A stretch of 64,000 bases of DNA from positions 4,015,354 through 4,079,353 of the forward strand of contig CM041198.1 of the NCBI GenBank assembly GCA_023078555.1, written 5' to 3'. This document shows positions 23,701-34,684 of this stretch, one piece after another; position 1 is the first letter of the stretch, and every line of letters starts with the position of its first letter. The notes beneath the pieces were generated by a model, which saw nothing but the letters and a program-made list of their open reading frames with translations, searched no databases and had not been told where the DNA came from. The stretch is from Ulva prolifera. Taxonomy: Eukaryota; Chlorophyta; Ulvophyceae; Ulvales; Ulvaceae. A program made the position numbers and the translations under genes.

Positions 23701-26700
23701 CAAGTGCTCACGCAGTGCCTCCGCCTCCTCCATCACGCGCTTGCTGATCTCACTCACCTTCACAGCGTGCCGCGGCCGGTCGTTCTCCTCCTGGCCGCCA
23801 TGGCGCGAGCGCCGTGCCGCGTACGCGTCCACGGTGCTGCGCCTCTTCTCCACGAAGCTGCGGCGGCGCTGTGCCGTGTCACCGGCCGCCGCGGTGGCGG
23901 GGGCGCCGGAAGTAGGCATCTTCCGCACCGTCACAGCGGCAGACTCGGCTGCCGGGGCTGGCGCTTCCACCTCCCGCTCAGCCTCTGGCGCGCTGCTGTC
24001 GGGCTCAGCAGCGCTAGGCGCCTCCGCCTCGGCGGCGGCCGCCTCCGTCTTGGAAACGGAAGCAGCCTCCGTGGCTGCAGCCGCCTCGGCGGCCGCAGCC
24101 GCGGCCTCCGGGGGGAGCTCCGCCGGCGGGGCTGCCGAGGCGGCGTCTACGGGCGCGGAAGCGGCCGCGGCCGCTGCCTCAGCCGCGGCGCCGCTTAGGG
24201 CGGCCTGCTCCGCGGCGGCGGCCTCCTGGGCGGAGGCCTGCAAGCCGTCGGCGGCAACGGAGTCGCGCTGCACAAGGGCACGTAGCTTCGCGAGCTCGAC
24301 GACGGCATTGCGCAGCGCCTCGAGGTTCTGCTCGCCCTGTCCATCCTGCACATGCTGCTGCCATCAATCCTCACGTCTACTGTCTCAGACACTCGCGGGT
24401 GCATGTCAGACTGCATGCCTATCTCTCCAATTTGGTCCCGCCACGATCGCGCTCTCTTTGATTTGTCAGCATGCATGGATACAGGCTCCATCGGAAGCGA
24501 GCACGGTTCACGCAGCTCGCGAGCTGCGGCTTTGCTTTTCAAAGTGGCGCCGACAGTCCCCTCCACCTGGCCACAGTAAATGCCTCAAAGACACTCCGCA
24601 CATCTACTGCTGACATTACGCACACGATTCTGGTCCCTTTGCGCTCTCCACTTATGTACTGTGTCAGATCCGAGGCAATGGCCGAAACTGGCAACGACCG
24701 AACACGGCTGTCACCACCACATGCAGTCAACAAGCACACACTGGTGAAGATCAAGACATCTTCGAGGGCAAAGTACACACAACGACTTCCTGCGAAGAGC
24801 ACGCAGGAGTATCCTGGAGAGTGAGAAAGGCTCTCCAGATGAGCGGGTCAGAGTCGGTTCGCTTCGGTCCTGATGGTGGGTGACATCGCTTCACTGTCAG
24901 AGCCAGGAAATGACAAACACTCTATGTGACTGCGGCCAAGATAGTGACAGGTGACACTGGGCACAGAGATCTAGCAAACTCATAGCCACGTCTTGCACAC
25001 CACCACTCTGCACCGTGCTCTGCGATTCCATGCGGTTCATAGCCACAAGCTCCCTGTAAGAGATCCAGTGTGCTGGCTGATCACATCCACAAAGCGGGGC
25101 AATCAGATCATTGAGTACTGCATCAGATTCTCAGACGCTGCATCAGATGTGACAGGTGAGATGTCAGATGCTGGCATCTCCTGTAGCCCCGTGATAGGCA
25201 GCCAGGCAGGGCATCCCAGTGCTATGTGCTCATCACATCACAATCTACTGGTAAATATTGGACAGTTTGCAGCAGACATGAACAATACTCAGGTTGTGAG
25301 ATACTGGTGCGTGATTGGATGTCTGGAATCACTTGTGGCCTCTGGGACACAGGCAAGGCAGGCTGACAAGGCGCACACACTGCTAGCTCGCGCAGTGAAT
25401 GGCAGCTAATCAGAGCCTCATGTGCTGACATTGCACAGTGACAAATGTGATAGAGCCCTTCTCCAGTGCAGCTCCATGGAGGTCTCCATCAATGTCAGTC
25501 AAGTATAAACCTTCCCTATCCACTCAGTTCACATAGCATGACTCTTCCTTATGACAATGATTACATTGAGCACACAACAGAGGAGATGCACTCAAGTACT
25601 GTGCATCCAGATTCACTGCTCAAGTATGCAGAAATTATATATACATGATGATGTGCATGCCTGTGCGTTGGGTCGGTCTGTCACAGTGAGGAGGAGTTTG
25701 GACTGGCCTAAGTGGAAGGTGATTTCGACCAGTTAGTGGACTGTTCACTGACTGCAGATGCATGAGCCTCAGCACAACATTGTAAATAATGTAGTAGTGA
25801 TGCTAACTATATATAGCATGCAAGAGCAGACTCGACACGGCACAAGCGCGAGGGGGGTCACCCCTGCCCCCTCAACACGCTGCCACATCCACAGACGGGT
25901 CAAACGACCTGTACGTGCCGTGAATCCGAGCCTGAAGCATGATTACGAACAATGATTCATAATTAAGGCTCAGAAATGTGCACGCGTTGGATGGTTGTAC
26001 CGACGGGCAACGGTACATGCACATTCGCTGGCAGCACTCGAGCGGCGGAGGCACATCTGAACTCATCGAGAAGGAGCAGCAAGCAGCAATCATACGAAAC
26101 ACCTGACCGTCGTTGTGGGCGGAGCTGACGCGCAAGCAGTCATCTGATGTCATTGCTTGATGTCTACAGTGACAGCAGTGTCCATCGGGGTACGCACGTC
26201 TTCGCTCTCGAGGCTTGCTGCGAGGCTCTGCAGCGACTCCACGCGGCCCATGAGCTTGCCGAGGCGGCTGCGCTGCCGCGTGATGCTCTGGTGCAGCCCC
26301 TCGATGCTCTCGAGGTCCTCCTCGCCAGCCGTCTCGTCCTCACTCTCACTGTACGGCAACAGCCCTGCAGACCCGGTAGCAGCTCCTGCCGAGACAGCGC
26401 CACCAGCAGCGCCCATCTCACCTGCACTTTGTCACCAGCAAGTCAGACAGCTATCTCCACTGCACACCGGCCCGCACCACAGCGCAGCGAGTCCAACATC
26501 ACCCATCACCCCACCATCAACAGAAGCCCAGCTGGGGCCCAGTCCCAGAGGTTCGGCCTGCCATGGGTGTACCGCAGCTTCAGGCCCACAGGCAGCCTGC
26601 CTGTCCGGGCGGCCACGGTGAGGGCCAGACTTCGGAGCACACAGCGTTTCCGTGAAGCCAATTATCAAAACGCAGTGCCCATGCAGACCGATGCATCAGG

Positions 26701-29581
26701 ATACATGCACAGTGAGCGCAGCTGTGGCTGCGGTGCTACACGCCTCCTCGCCTGTATCGCTGTAGCCCATGCAGATGCCACTTCGCGGCAGACAGGCGTG
26801 CCGGTGACGCAGCAGAAGCGCAGCCGGCACAGGCAGCCTCCCTCACAGCACCCACACCTGAGCTGGTAGCCGTAGCCTCCCCCTCCGCCTCTCCGGCCCC
26901 GCCGCTGTGCCCATCCTCCCCCTGCCCAGCTGCCTGGCCTTGTTCTCCAGCCCCAGCATCGCCGCCCGGCTCGGCCCCAACCTCTGCCTCGGCATCACTC
27001 GCCGGTGCCGCCGCATCTGCGGCGGCGTCTTCCGCGACCACCTCGGCGCTGCTCCCTTCTGCCACAGCAGCCCCCTCCCCGCCTGCGTCCGCCGGCTTCT
27101 CGCCCGTGGACTCGGCGGCCGCCACCTCCGCCTCGGGCCCCCCCTGCCCGTTCTCGCTGGCTGCGGCCGGTGCCGCAGTCGCGCCTCCGCCCACGCCAGG
27201 CGCTGCGTCACCCGCTCCGCCATTGCCTGCGGCGTCGGCGGCCGCCAGCGCGGCAGCCGCCGCGGCTGCGGCGTCGGCGGCAGAGATGCGGGCGGCCTCG
27301 TCGGGGTGCTCCTGGAGGTACTTGCGCTGCGCGTCCGCATCCTTCGCCGTCTGCCGCAACACGTCCACGCTCGCCTGCACAGCGCGGCCGTCAGCACACA
27401 GCACAGAGCGCCCGGCCTGTCAGATCCCTTCCCACCAGAGGTGAGCCGAGTGTGTGCATCGTGTCGAGTTGTCACCTGACAATCACACCCAGTGACATCC
27501 TGAATTCTACGTTGCGGTAACCCGCCAAGACTGCTTCTTACAGCCGGACATGGCTTCGTGGCACAAGCGGCGGTGTTCCAGGTGTTTCAGTAAAACTGCC
27601 TGCCACCGCCTCACAGAGGCCAACAGCCAAAGGGCAGAGTGACCTGCCACACAGCGACAGCGGCGCTAGCATCCCACCACCGCCGACACGCCCGGCTACG
27701 GCACGGTGGACACGGGTTCAACCGCATACGGCATAGCCAGCCGTTCAGGGACACCGCAGCGCCCCGGCCACATGCCATAGCCAGCCTGAGTTGGGTGAGA
27801 TAAGCGCAGAGGCACGCCAGGGCGAACGACACACAAGCACACACCTTCCGGAACAGCAGGCCGCTGTCAATACACTGTCACTACAGCTATCACCACGCCA
27901 CCGCAGGCTGCGGCATCGACCGGGCCACACTCCTGCAGCATCTGAACAACAGGCCGCGGGATACAGGGTATGCGGGGCCGGCACAGCCGCTCCGCGTAGC
28001 AGCCTCAGGGTGCCTGCACCGCGCCCGCACAGTCCCCCCCCCAGAGGGCCTGTGGCTCTTCCCTGACGTGCGGGGTGCGCCCGCCGCCGCCGCCGCCGCA
28101 CAAGCCGCGATGCTGCCACACTCAACACAGGGCCACACAGAAGGGCACTGCTCTGCCGCGTGACGCGCTGCGTTACACAGCGCCCCCCGCCGCAGCGCTG
28201 GCCCTCCTGCCGCACCCACATGCACAACCCTCGCAGCCGCACATGCGCAACCACCCCCGCGCTCCAGCGGAGCCGAACCCACACGACCACACACGGGCAC
28301 ATGAGGCAGCGCGGGGCCGTGCACGTCCGCTCAATCGATGCGACAGCAGCATCTGAGAACGCTCAGGCGCCCAGACCAGGGGACAAGACAGAGGAGTCCA
28401 AGCGGGCGGCTACGTGCATGGGCTGACTGCACCCACCCCGTTGCGTGCGGACTGCATATCAACCCGCACGCAACGACGGGCGCATGGAGCACAGCGCCCA
28501 CCGATGCGTGCACTCATCGAGGCAATCACGGTGCTGTTTCGAGCAGCAACGGCGGTGTCAGAGGGGCGGTGCGCACCAGCAGCTGCGTGAGCTCCGAGCC
28601 GATCTCGACGCCACCGCACTCGAAGCTGCGCTTCATCGCGGTCACGCTCGAGGCGAGGACGTCGATGCGGACGAGGTGGCTTGCGAGCGCGCGCTCCGTC
28701 GCGGCGTCGCCCGGCAGCCGCCCGAGGTTGCCGACGTACCGCTTGCTGAGGTCGTTGCCGATCGACACAAACGCGTGCAGCCGCTTCACAGCTTGCTCCA
28801 CCTGCACGCGCGCCCGCCGGTTTGCTGCGGAGGCCGGTGTTGGGCGTCTCTGAGTGCGTGAGCTGCCATGAAGCGGCCAGTTGGTGAGCTGCCATGAAGC
28901 GGCCAGTTGGTGAGCTGCCATGAAGCGGCCAGTTGGTGAGCTGCCATGAAGCGGCCAGTTGGTGAGCTGCCATGAAGCGGCCAGTTGGTGAGCTGCCATG
29001 AAGCGGCCAGTTGGTGAGCTGCCATGAAGCGGCCAGTTGGTGAGCTGCCATGAAGCGGCCAGTTGGTGAGCTGCCATGAAGCGGCCAGTTGGTGAGCTGC
29101 CATGAAGCGGCCCGAGCTGGGGCGTGACGAGTCGCAATAGTGTCGGGTGATGCCGCGCCGGAACACACTTTGGCTTGTGAGACAGTGCCTGCTTGGTCAG
29201 GTGCCAGCCCGCACGAAATTCTGCAGCACCGGTGCAGGCGGCGATGTGGTTGAATGCGTGCCGTGCTGCAAGACGTAGATCAGCTGTCGCACAGATGCCG
29301 CGTTGGGAATCTGGACTGCGCAAGGGGATGGACTTTGGCACAAGGGGTGGAACAGGCAAAAGGGCAGGCGCATGTGCATAGGTGGGAGATGCAGCTGCAG
29401 GCGCAAGATCTTGCAATGGGCGTGTGCCTGCGTTGTTGACATGGCCAGTGACGGCGCAAGTGGCAGAAGCAGATGGGCTGAGCACCTTGGCAAGTGTTTC
29501 CTCATCTGCAGCTGCTGCATGCGGGGCGAAGGAAGCAGCCAGTGCACGAAGGCTGTCAGCCTTGCCTTGTAAGGCTTGCAT
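20741..29581 (-). CDS. Coiled-coil protein with about twelve RRK-x-x-DY-x-ARRS repeats, unknown family
   Basis: Proposed exons on the minus strand are 29581-29486, 28801-28577, 27374-26858, 26421-26198, 24345-21702 and 21342-20741. All phases agree and the total is about 1,435 residues. Five of the introns end in GTGCAG or a close variant and three begin GTGCGC/GTGCGT. The N-terminal quarter is helical and heptad-like, for example LGKLMGRVESLQSLAASLES followed by LRNAVVELAKLRALVQRD across an exon join. An Ala/Glu/Gly-rich acidic linker comes next. The C-terminal thousand residues repeat a basic motif with consensus PFVRRK-x-x-DY-x-ARRS-x-G, often followed by RRRS. The net charge there is strongly positive. 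A microtubule-, nucleic-acid- or membrane-binding scaffold would fit. The start is uncertain: the frame is open upstream to 29830 without ATG, and an exon starting near 29641 with an upstream exon is also possible. Confidence 0.6.
20790..23880 (-). repeat. Dispersed protein repeat, about 12 copies of the RRK/DY/ARRS motif
   Basis: Copies of the coding motif lie near 23818, 23594, 23309, 23249, 23066, 22806, 22613, 22330, 22000, 21808, 21125 and 20816 (approximate position of the Tyr codon). Examples are VLRRKVPDYSARRLSNGG, PFVRRKAPDYAARRNGG, PFIQRKQSVDYSARRRAS and PIMRRKVVSYEARRSGS. The Tyr and the following A/S-R-R are the most constant. Spacing is about 60 to 110 residues apart from one close pair (23309 and 23249) and one pair spread across the last intron. 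The DNA is diverged between copies, so selection acts on the protein rather than by recent duplication. Confidence 0.8.
28860..29112. repeat. 26-bp minisatellite, nine exact copies plus a partial tenth
   Basis: The unit begins GAGCTGCCATGAAGCGGCCA and is 26 bp long. Nine identical copies run from 28860 to 29093, followed by a truncated tenth to about 29112. It lies inside the proposed first intron of the RRK/DY/ARRS-repeat gene. Because 26 is not a multiple of 3, the array cycles through all frames. It stays stop-free on the minus strand, where three units encode a 26-residue peptide repeat (starting MAAHQLAASW). Confidence 0.95.
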
Positions 29582-31460
29582 AAAAGCTCTCAAAGATGTC
29601 GGGCTGTCGATGGCCACAGGGACCCTGGACTTCGAGTCGGCCTGAGCCGAGAGAGACACTGCAGTGCCTCCAGGAGCATGCCTTCGTGTGGTGAAATCTA
29701 CAATCAAGGGGGTGTGTGATTTTGCTGGCGTCGGCTCTGCATTTGATTTTGCGCCAGCGCAGAGCTGGTCACCGACGCACCCGCTGGCGGTCACAGCAAC
29801 AAAGCTTGAGATAAACGAGGTCGCGCGCACGTGACAACATTACATGAACCTTTCAGCCGGCCATCGGGTCAATACATGAGCAGTGGAACGTTGTGAAACC
29901 TGGCGCAGCGCAAAACTGGCAGGACGTGCAGCAGTGTGTTACCCGTCATTGAGCGGCTGTGCTTATCTGCTGCTCACTCAGAGAGTCACACATAAATCAT
30001 TATTGATCATATGCTCACTAGTCTAACTGTGAATTCCGTGCGCGGCAGCCTTGCTATCATTCTCGCCGGCGCGCAACTACAGTTCAAACAGTAATGTTGT
30101 CAACAACTCCTCGCACCTGGAAAGGTCGCAGACCCAAACGTATGGTCCGACACTGGCACGGTATTTGTGCGACGGACTCGACGGGTGCAGGTGACACCGG
30201 GCAATACTTTCGGTATGCGCTGGGACTGCATTGTAAGCGCAATTACCTATTCGGCGCCAGAAACTGCTTCACAGAGCACCATAGAGTATGTCTTATGCTC
30301 TATGGCTGAAATCCTACTGGCTCCTGTAAGTGGCCAATCCACACGTGTGCAACTCTCTATGTGACGTACACGAGAGACGCTGAAACCTCGACAACACAGG
30401 ACACTGATAAACTGCAACAATACCGGCTTCTGGACCATCTTGTCTACCTTGCGCCCTTCGCACTCTGGCTGAATCTGTGAACTGCACACAGTCGTGACGG
30501 GGGAAAAAGTGCAATTGTGGCTTCCAGTGCACCTGCGACCTGGATAGGCGCTGCGGACGCCAACTGTCCGTGTCACAGTCTCTGATACGGTCTCCATGAC
30601 GACGAGGTGTGTCCAACATCACCAACATGACCGTACACTACGCCTTGCTGATACGCAATCCTCCTCGTTCTTGCATGTCCACAGCATGACGTTGCCTGCC
30701 TGGGTCACGCGATGGGTAATAACTCCGCCTGTCAACTCTGAGGCACCCGCTGCCCTGACCTCCACTTCACTGCATCAGCGCCACAGCGGTGCATACCGGT
30801 GGTCAGTCAACTGTCGTGGCAACAGACGGCGTAGATGTTGCTGTCAGAAATGATTTCTCTTTCTGCATTTCAGTGTAGCTCGGTATGTGTCATAAAGCTT
30901 GTGTGTGTGCCAGTGGAATCAACAGTGGATGCCGTGGGAGTGACCAGGCGCAGGACGAAATCGGCCTCAAAGCCTAGAAACCTAGCAGCAGATTCATCCA
31001 TTGTCCATATCACCTGTACCTCATATTTCAGCAGTGGGGCTCCTGCACTTGTGCTGACATGTTGACTGCGCCGCAGTGCAGTAACAATGTTTCCGTGAAG
31101 AACCCACACGCCAGAACGGAAGCCTCGCCACAAACAGGAAGCCTCACCACGAACACAACTGAAAGCAAGCTGGAAACATGGCAGTGTTCCACAATGGGCA
31201 ATGGCCCATCACACAAAGTAAAAACTTTACAGCGGGAGTGGCACAGCCCCACTGAAGAGACATCGCAACTCTGCATGCACCAGTGACTCCAGACATGCGC
31301 CCGTGCTTCCAGCCTGTCAGCACTCACACGATGGCAGGCAAACAAGCTTGAGCCTGCCGCAGGCCTGCAGCAATGGTGGTCTCCCAGCCAACAGCCTACG
31401 GGCAGACACCGTGCCATGACTTGATCAGCTGCCCGGAGCCTGCACGATGGCAAGCCTGCA
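29582..31460. other. Intergenic region
   Basis: About 1.9 kb between the 5' end of the repeat-motif gene and the 3' end of the methyltransferase-like gene. It may contain an undetected 5' exon of the former (minus-strand frame open to 29830). Otherwise only short, unsupported frames are present. Confidence 0.45.
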
Positions 31461-33534
31461 TCACAGTGCACGCCCCTGCAACAACCCCAGGCTACCAACT
31501 TTCCCGATGACAACGATGCACGGCGACAGCTTCGTCTCGGACACCTCTTCAGCCCCTCGAGACAGCGACGTCCGCCAGACCTGCTGGTCGCCTCGTGCAG
31601 CCCCGCGGATGACGGCGACCTGCATGTGTATGAGGCGGATTAAGGCACTCGATCCGAGCTGCTTCCTCAACATCCTGATTGCAATCAGAACTCAGCATGT
31701 GAAGAAGCCTGTATACCCGCTGCCATCGGAGGTGCTTCACCACTCCATGCCCTCGAGGGTCTTGGGTCAAGACAGATGAACCTGTGTCTGGAGTGTGTGC
31801 TATTATGGCTGGTTCGCCTTGCCGGCAACAGGACAGCCCCCACAAATGTTCGCCGAATGGAAAAAAAAAAAAAAAAAAAACTGCAGAGACAATGTAGCCT
31901 TTCTTTTGTACCTGAATCTTGCCAGGGAAGGGAGCTCACCGGGGTGTCCTCCGGCCAGCCTGCGTCAGTGGCAAGAGCCAGAGTGGTCTTGAAGCCGCGG
32001 CCAGCCATCAGCAGCACCACTGTGTCGATGACCGGTGGAGCCAGCCGCTGCCATGGCACCGACTCCGGCACGTGAGAGCTGAAAAACGCCACAGAGGTGC
32101 CCACGGACGCATCGGTCAGTGGCATTCCTGCGATGGCTGGTGCAGCCAGGGCTGAAGACACCCCCGGGACGAGCTCAAAGTCAATTTGCGCATCTGATAG
32201 TGCACGCATCTCATCTCCGACTCGAGAGAAGAGGCTGACACAGCCACCTTTCAGCCTCACTACCTGCAATGAAGGAGCAGGTGGGTCTAGCTTATCTGGC
32301 ATTTATTTTTCCTTTTGTTTCAGTAAAGCAGCTTTTCTGCATGCTGGAGAACAGTGCAAGCATATGGAGCTGCGGGCATCGATGTTTGTATTGAAGGCGT
32401 GAAGGTGGAGACCTGCAGTCAGCAACGTGCTGAACTATCAGCATACTGTATATTAGCGGCCAGTGGTACATGTATTTTCCAACATCCTGGTGGGCAGAGT
32501 ACCAAAACATTTGGTTGCATTCATGAAGGTGCGATTTCGTCTTTGCAATCAGACGTGCTGCGTCCGTCAGGGCAGTACACACAAATAGCTAGCTGACAGT
32601 GGTACGTGTACTCTCCAATGGTCATGTGAGCAGCATGGCTGCGCCTCAGGCCATCAGGCCTCAAACCTGTCACCCAGTCTGGACAGACTGCGGCCTTGTC
32701 CATATGGGTGTGCCACACTAGCTCCAGCTATGTAGGACAGTGCACAGGCGCAAGAATGACAACCATTGTGCCATGTCATCGCATTTGGCATGTAGTCAGT
32801 TGTGGCAATCCAGTGGTACAGCGGTCATATCACTGAATTGGAGTAGTATGACCGCTGTACCACTGGATTGCCACATCAGTAAACGGTGTCGATAAGAACA
32901 GCTTGTGAGCATGTACCTCAAGGTGGAGGCATGTTGCGTCTTCTGAGGTCTTTCGACATCAGATGTAGAGTGCAAGGAGAATGTCCGGTTTCTGATTGAA
33001 CGGCATCACCGTCAGGCTGAACAAGCATCAGGCAAGCCGTTGCGCACATGAGAGTACTTGTTGCACTTCTCGATCAGAATCTGGTTGATCTCTGGTTGCT
33101 TGAGCGACGGCGTGCCACCCCGTTTCCCCACGTACACAACTTCTGTAGCGGGTTTGCATTGGGACAAGCTTTCCTGGCATGCAAGATCATCGTACACAAC
33201 ACACTCCGCTTGCTCCAGCAGTCGGAGAGACTTGACCTGGACAGATCGCAGGCCTTATGGCGACATGAGTGCCTCTCAGCCAGTATGACATGGTCATAAC
33301 ATGCCACAACATACTCAGAGCGAAATGACCCCGAACCTAACGACTGGCATCGGTCGGCATACCGTATCAGACAAGCAGGCGCTGCACCGTCATGAGCTCT
33401 AATGACCCGGGTCCGCTGCCGACTAGCCAGCATTTTCCAGCATATGTAGTGCATTGTTGACGCTTCGAGCAATGATTGCGCTCATACCCCAGTGATTGAG
33501 CACGTTGGCCCACACGGGACGGTCTGCATGCCAT
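31461..33534 (-). CDS. Uroporphyrinogen-III C-methyltransferase-like protein (SUMT/CobA family)
   Basis: Four phase-0 exons (33534-33388, 33236-33048, 32263-31940, 31619-31461) give 272 residues, the usual size for a single-domain SUMT. The family transfers two methyl groups from SAM to uroporphyrinogen III to make precorrin-2, the entry to siroheme. The ATG is the first after an in-frame TGA 33 bases upstream. About 33 basic residues precede the domain and could be an organelle transit peptide. In order, the domain shows a P-loop-like CWLVGSGPGSLELMT, then YDDLA, YVGKRGG, VVRLKGG, FELVPGVSSALAAPAIAGMP and a C-terminal VAVIRGAARGDQQVW. Two family-typical Asp residues are missing: GAGPGD is GSGPGS with one residue fewer, and KGGDP is KGGCV. 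The TGH motif is SSH. The protein is either a divergent SUMT or a related tetrapyrrole methylase of changed activity. Intron 3 carries a 20-A tract. Confidence 0.88.
31861..31880 (+). repeat. 20-A homopolymer
   Basis: Twenty consecutive A on the plus strand inside intron 3 (31939-31620) of the minus-strand methyltransferase gene. It could be the tail of a short retroposed sequence. I could not define a 5' end or a target-site duplication. Confidence 0.85.
32801..32875. repeat. MITE-like inverted-repeat element, copy 1
   Basis: Perfect 29-bp inverted repeats (TGTGGCAATCCAGTGGTACA onward) flank a 17-base loop. It lies in the second intron (33047-32264) of the methyltransferase-like gene. The same terminal sequence forms a second hairpin at 34561-34605, so this is a repeated element and not a chance palindrome. 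Confidence 0.85.
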
Positions 33535-34684
33535 AGTATTGAGGCAGGGACCTATATCACCATGTCAGATCGTTGAAGACAAGAATGATCTATACTCGAG
33601 CTTCTACCTGAGTGCATCATGGCATCGATACACAATACAGCGCTGCGCGCTGTCGCAGTCAGCGTTTTTGGCGTGGCGCGGAGGACCGCGACCTGTCGCG
33701 CTGCCTATGAAGTGGCCGCTTGCGTGCACAAGAAACCAGTCAAGCGTCACCAGCAGCGAGCTATTGGGCCGTCAGTAGCTGAGGTATCTGAGATAATGGG
33801 CTGAACTCGTCGCTGCATTACCCAACGGGCAAGCTGACGTTTCCTACCGTTCTTTAATATTTTTCACACTGTTGTGTCCAGCTGCACGGCTCACACTGAC
33901 CAGCCCTGCCCCCGCTATTGTGCCACCCACTTGGCCACTACCCCCGGATGGACGCTGTAGACAGTCGTGATGGCAAGCATGGAGTCATGCAGCACTGGTG
34001 ACAAGCGTGGTGTCAAGCATATTTGTCTCTATAGAGACATCGAGCACTGGTGCATGCCGACCAGCTGCACGCATCCTGTTCTCTCCGAACTTCTCGGCCC
34101 GATCCCGCTGCTGCTGTGCGGACGGCTCCCATGCACATGACTGCACTCGCTGCGGACGCTGCTGCACTGCGGATGCAGGTCAGCACCCATCTAGGCAGGG
34201 GCCACACCGGGCATTGTCAATGTCCACTCAAGGATGCGGTCGAGTATATCCAGATTACTTTACTGTGCACAAGGTTGTGCAGATCTGAGGGGGTTGTCTG
34301 AGTGGTTGCAACCCACCTGGATCCCTGTGGCATGGGGTCCCATTCAGTAAGAGTAGTCAATTTCCTCCTTAGGTACGGCCAAGGCGATCCAGATGTACTT
34401 AACTTTACACAAACCAGAACACTGTTTTGCTCTGCTGAGGTTACACGTTGCAGGCTACAGGCCATGAATCTGCATACGAGGTGGCCACGCCCTCGCATGG
34501 GGCCCACACCTGCAGGGTGAGCATCACCCAGCCACAAACAGCAAGGATCACCTGGCAGCTTGTTGCAATCCAGTGGTATAGCAGCCATACCATTGGATTG
34601 CCACAGAGCTCGTGCGGGCGCCTCATGGCCAGCAGCCCCTCGGTCATCCTGCGTAGGTATGAGACCTGCCAGCAATCCCTAAAA
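33535..34684. other. Upstream region of the methyltransferase-like gene
   Basis: About 1.15 kb between the start codon at 33534 and the 3' tail of the retrotransposon stack. It should hold the promoter of the minus-strand gene. Apart from the hairpin at 34561-34605 I see no feature. Confidence 0.45.
34561..34605. repeat. MITE-like inverted-repeat element, copy 2
   Basis: A 45-base near-perfect palindrome: 22-base arms with three mismatches around one central base. Its left arm matches the arm of the element at 32801 at 25 of 29 bases. Confidence 0.8.

Noticed and set aside
22498..24198. Long plus-strand open frame opposite the repeat-motif gene
   Set aside because: Antisense shadow of exon 24345-21702; the opposite strand carries the phased exons and the conserved motif.
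28860..29112. CRISPR-like array
   Set aside because: The 26-bp units are directly contiguous without spacers, lie in a eukaryotic intron and have no cas genes.
31861..31880. SINE insertion ending in poly-A
   Set aside because: A GGTTCGCC string about 50 bases upstream faintly recalls a B box, but there is no A box or target-site duplication.
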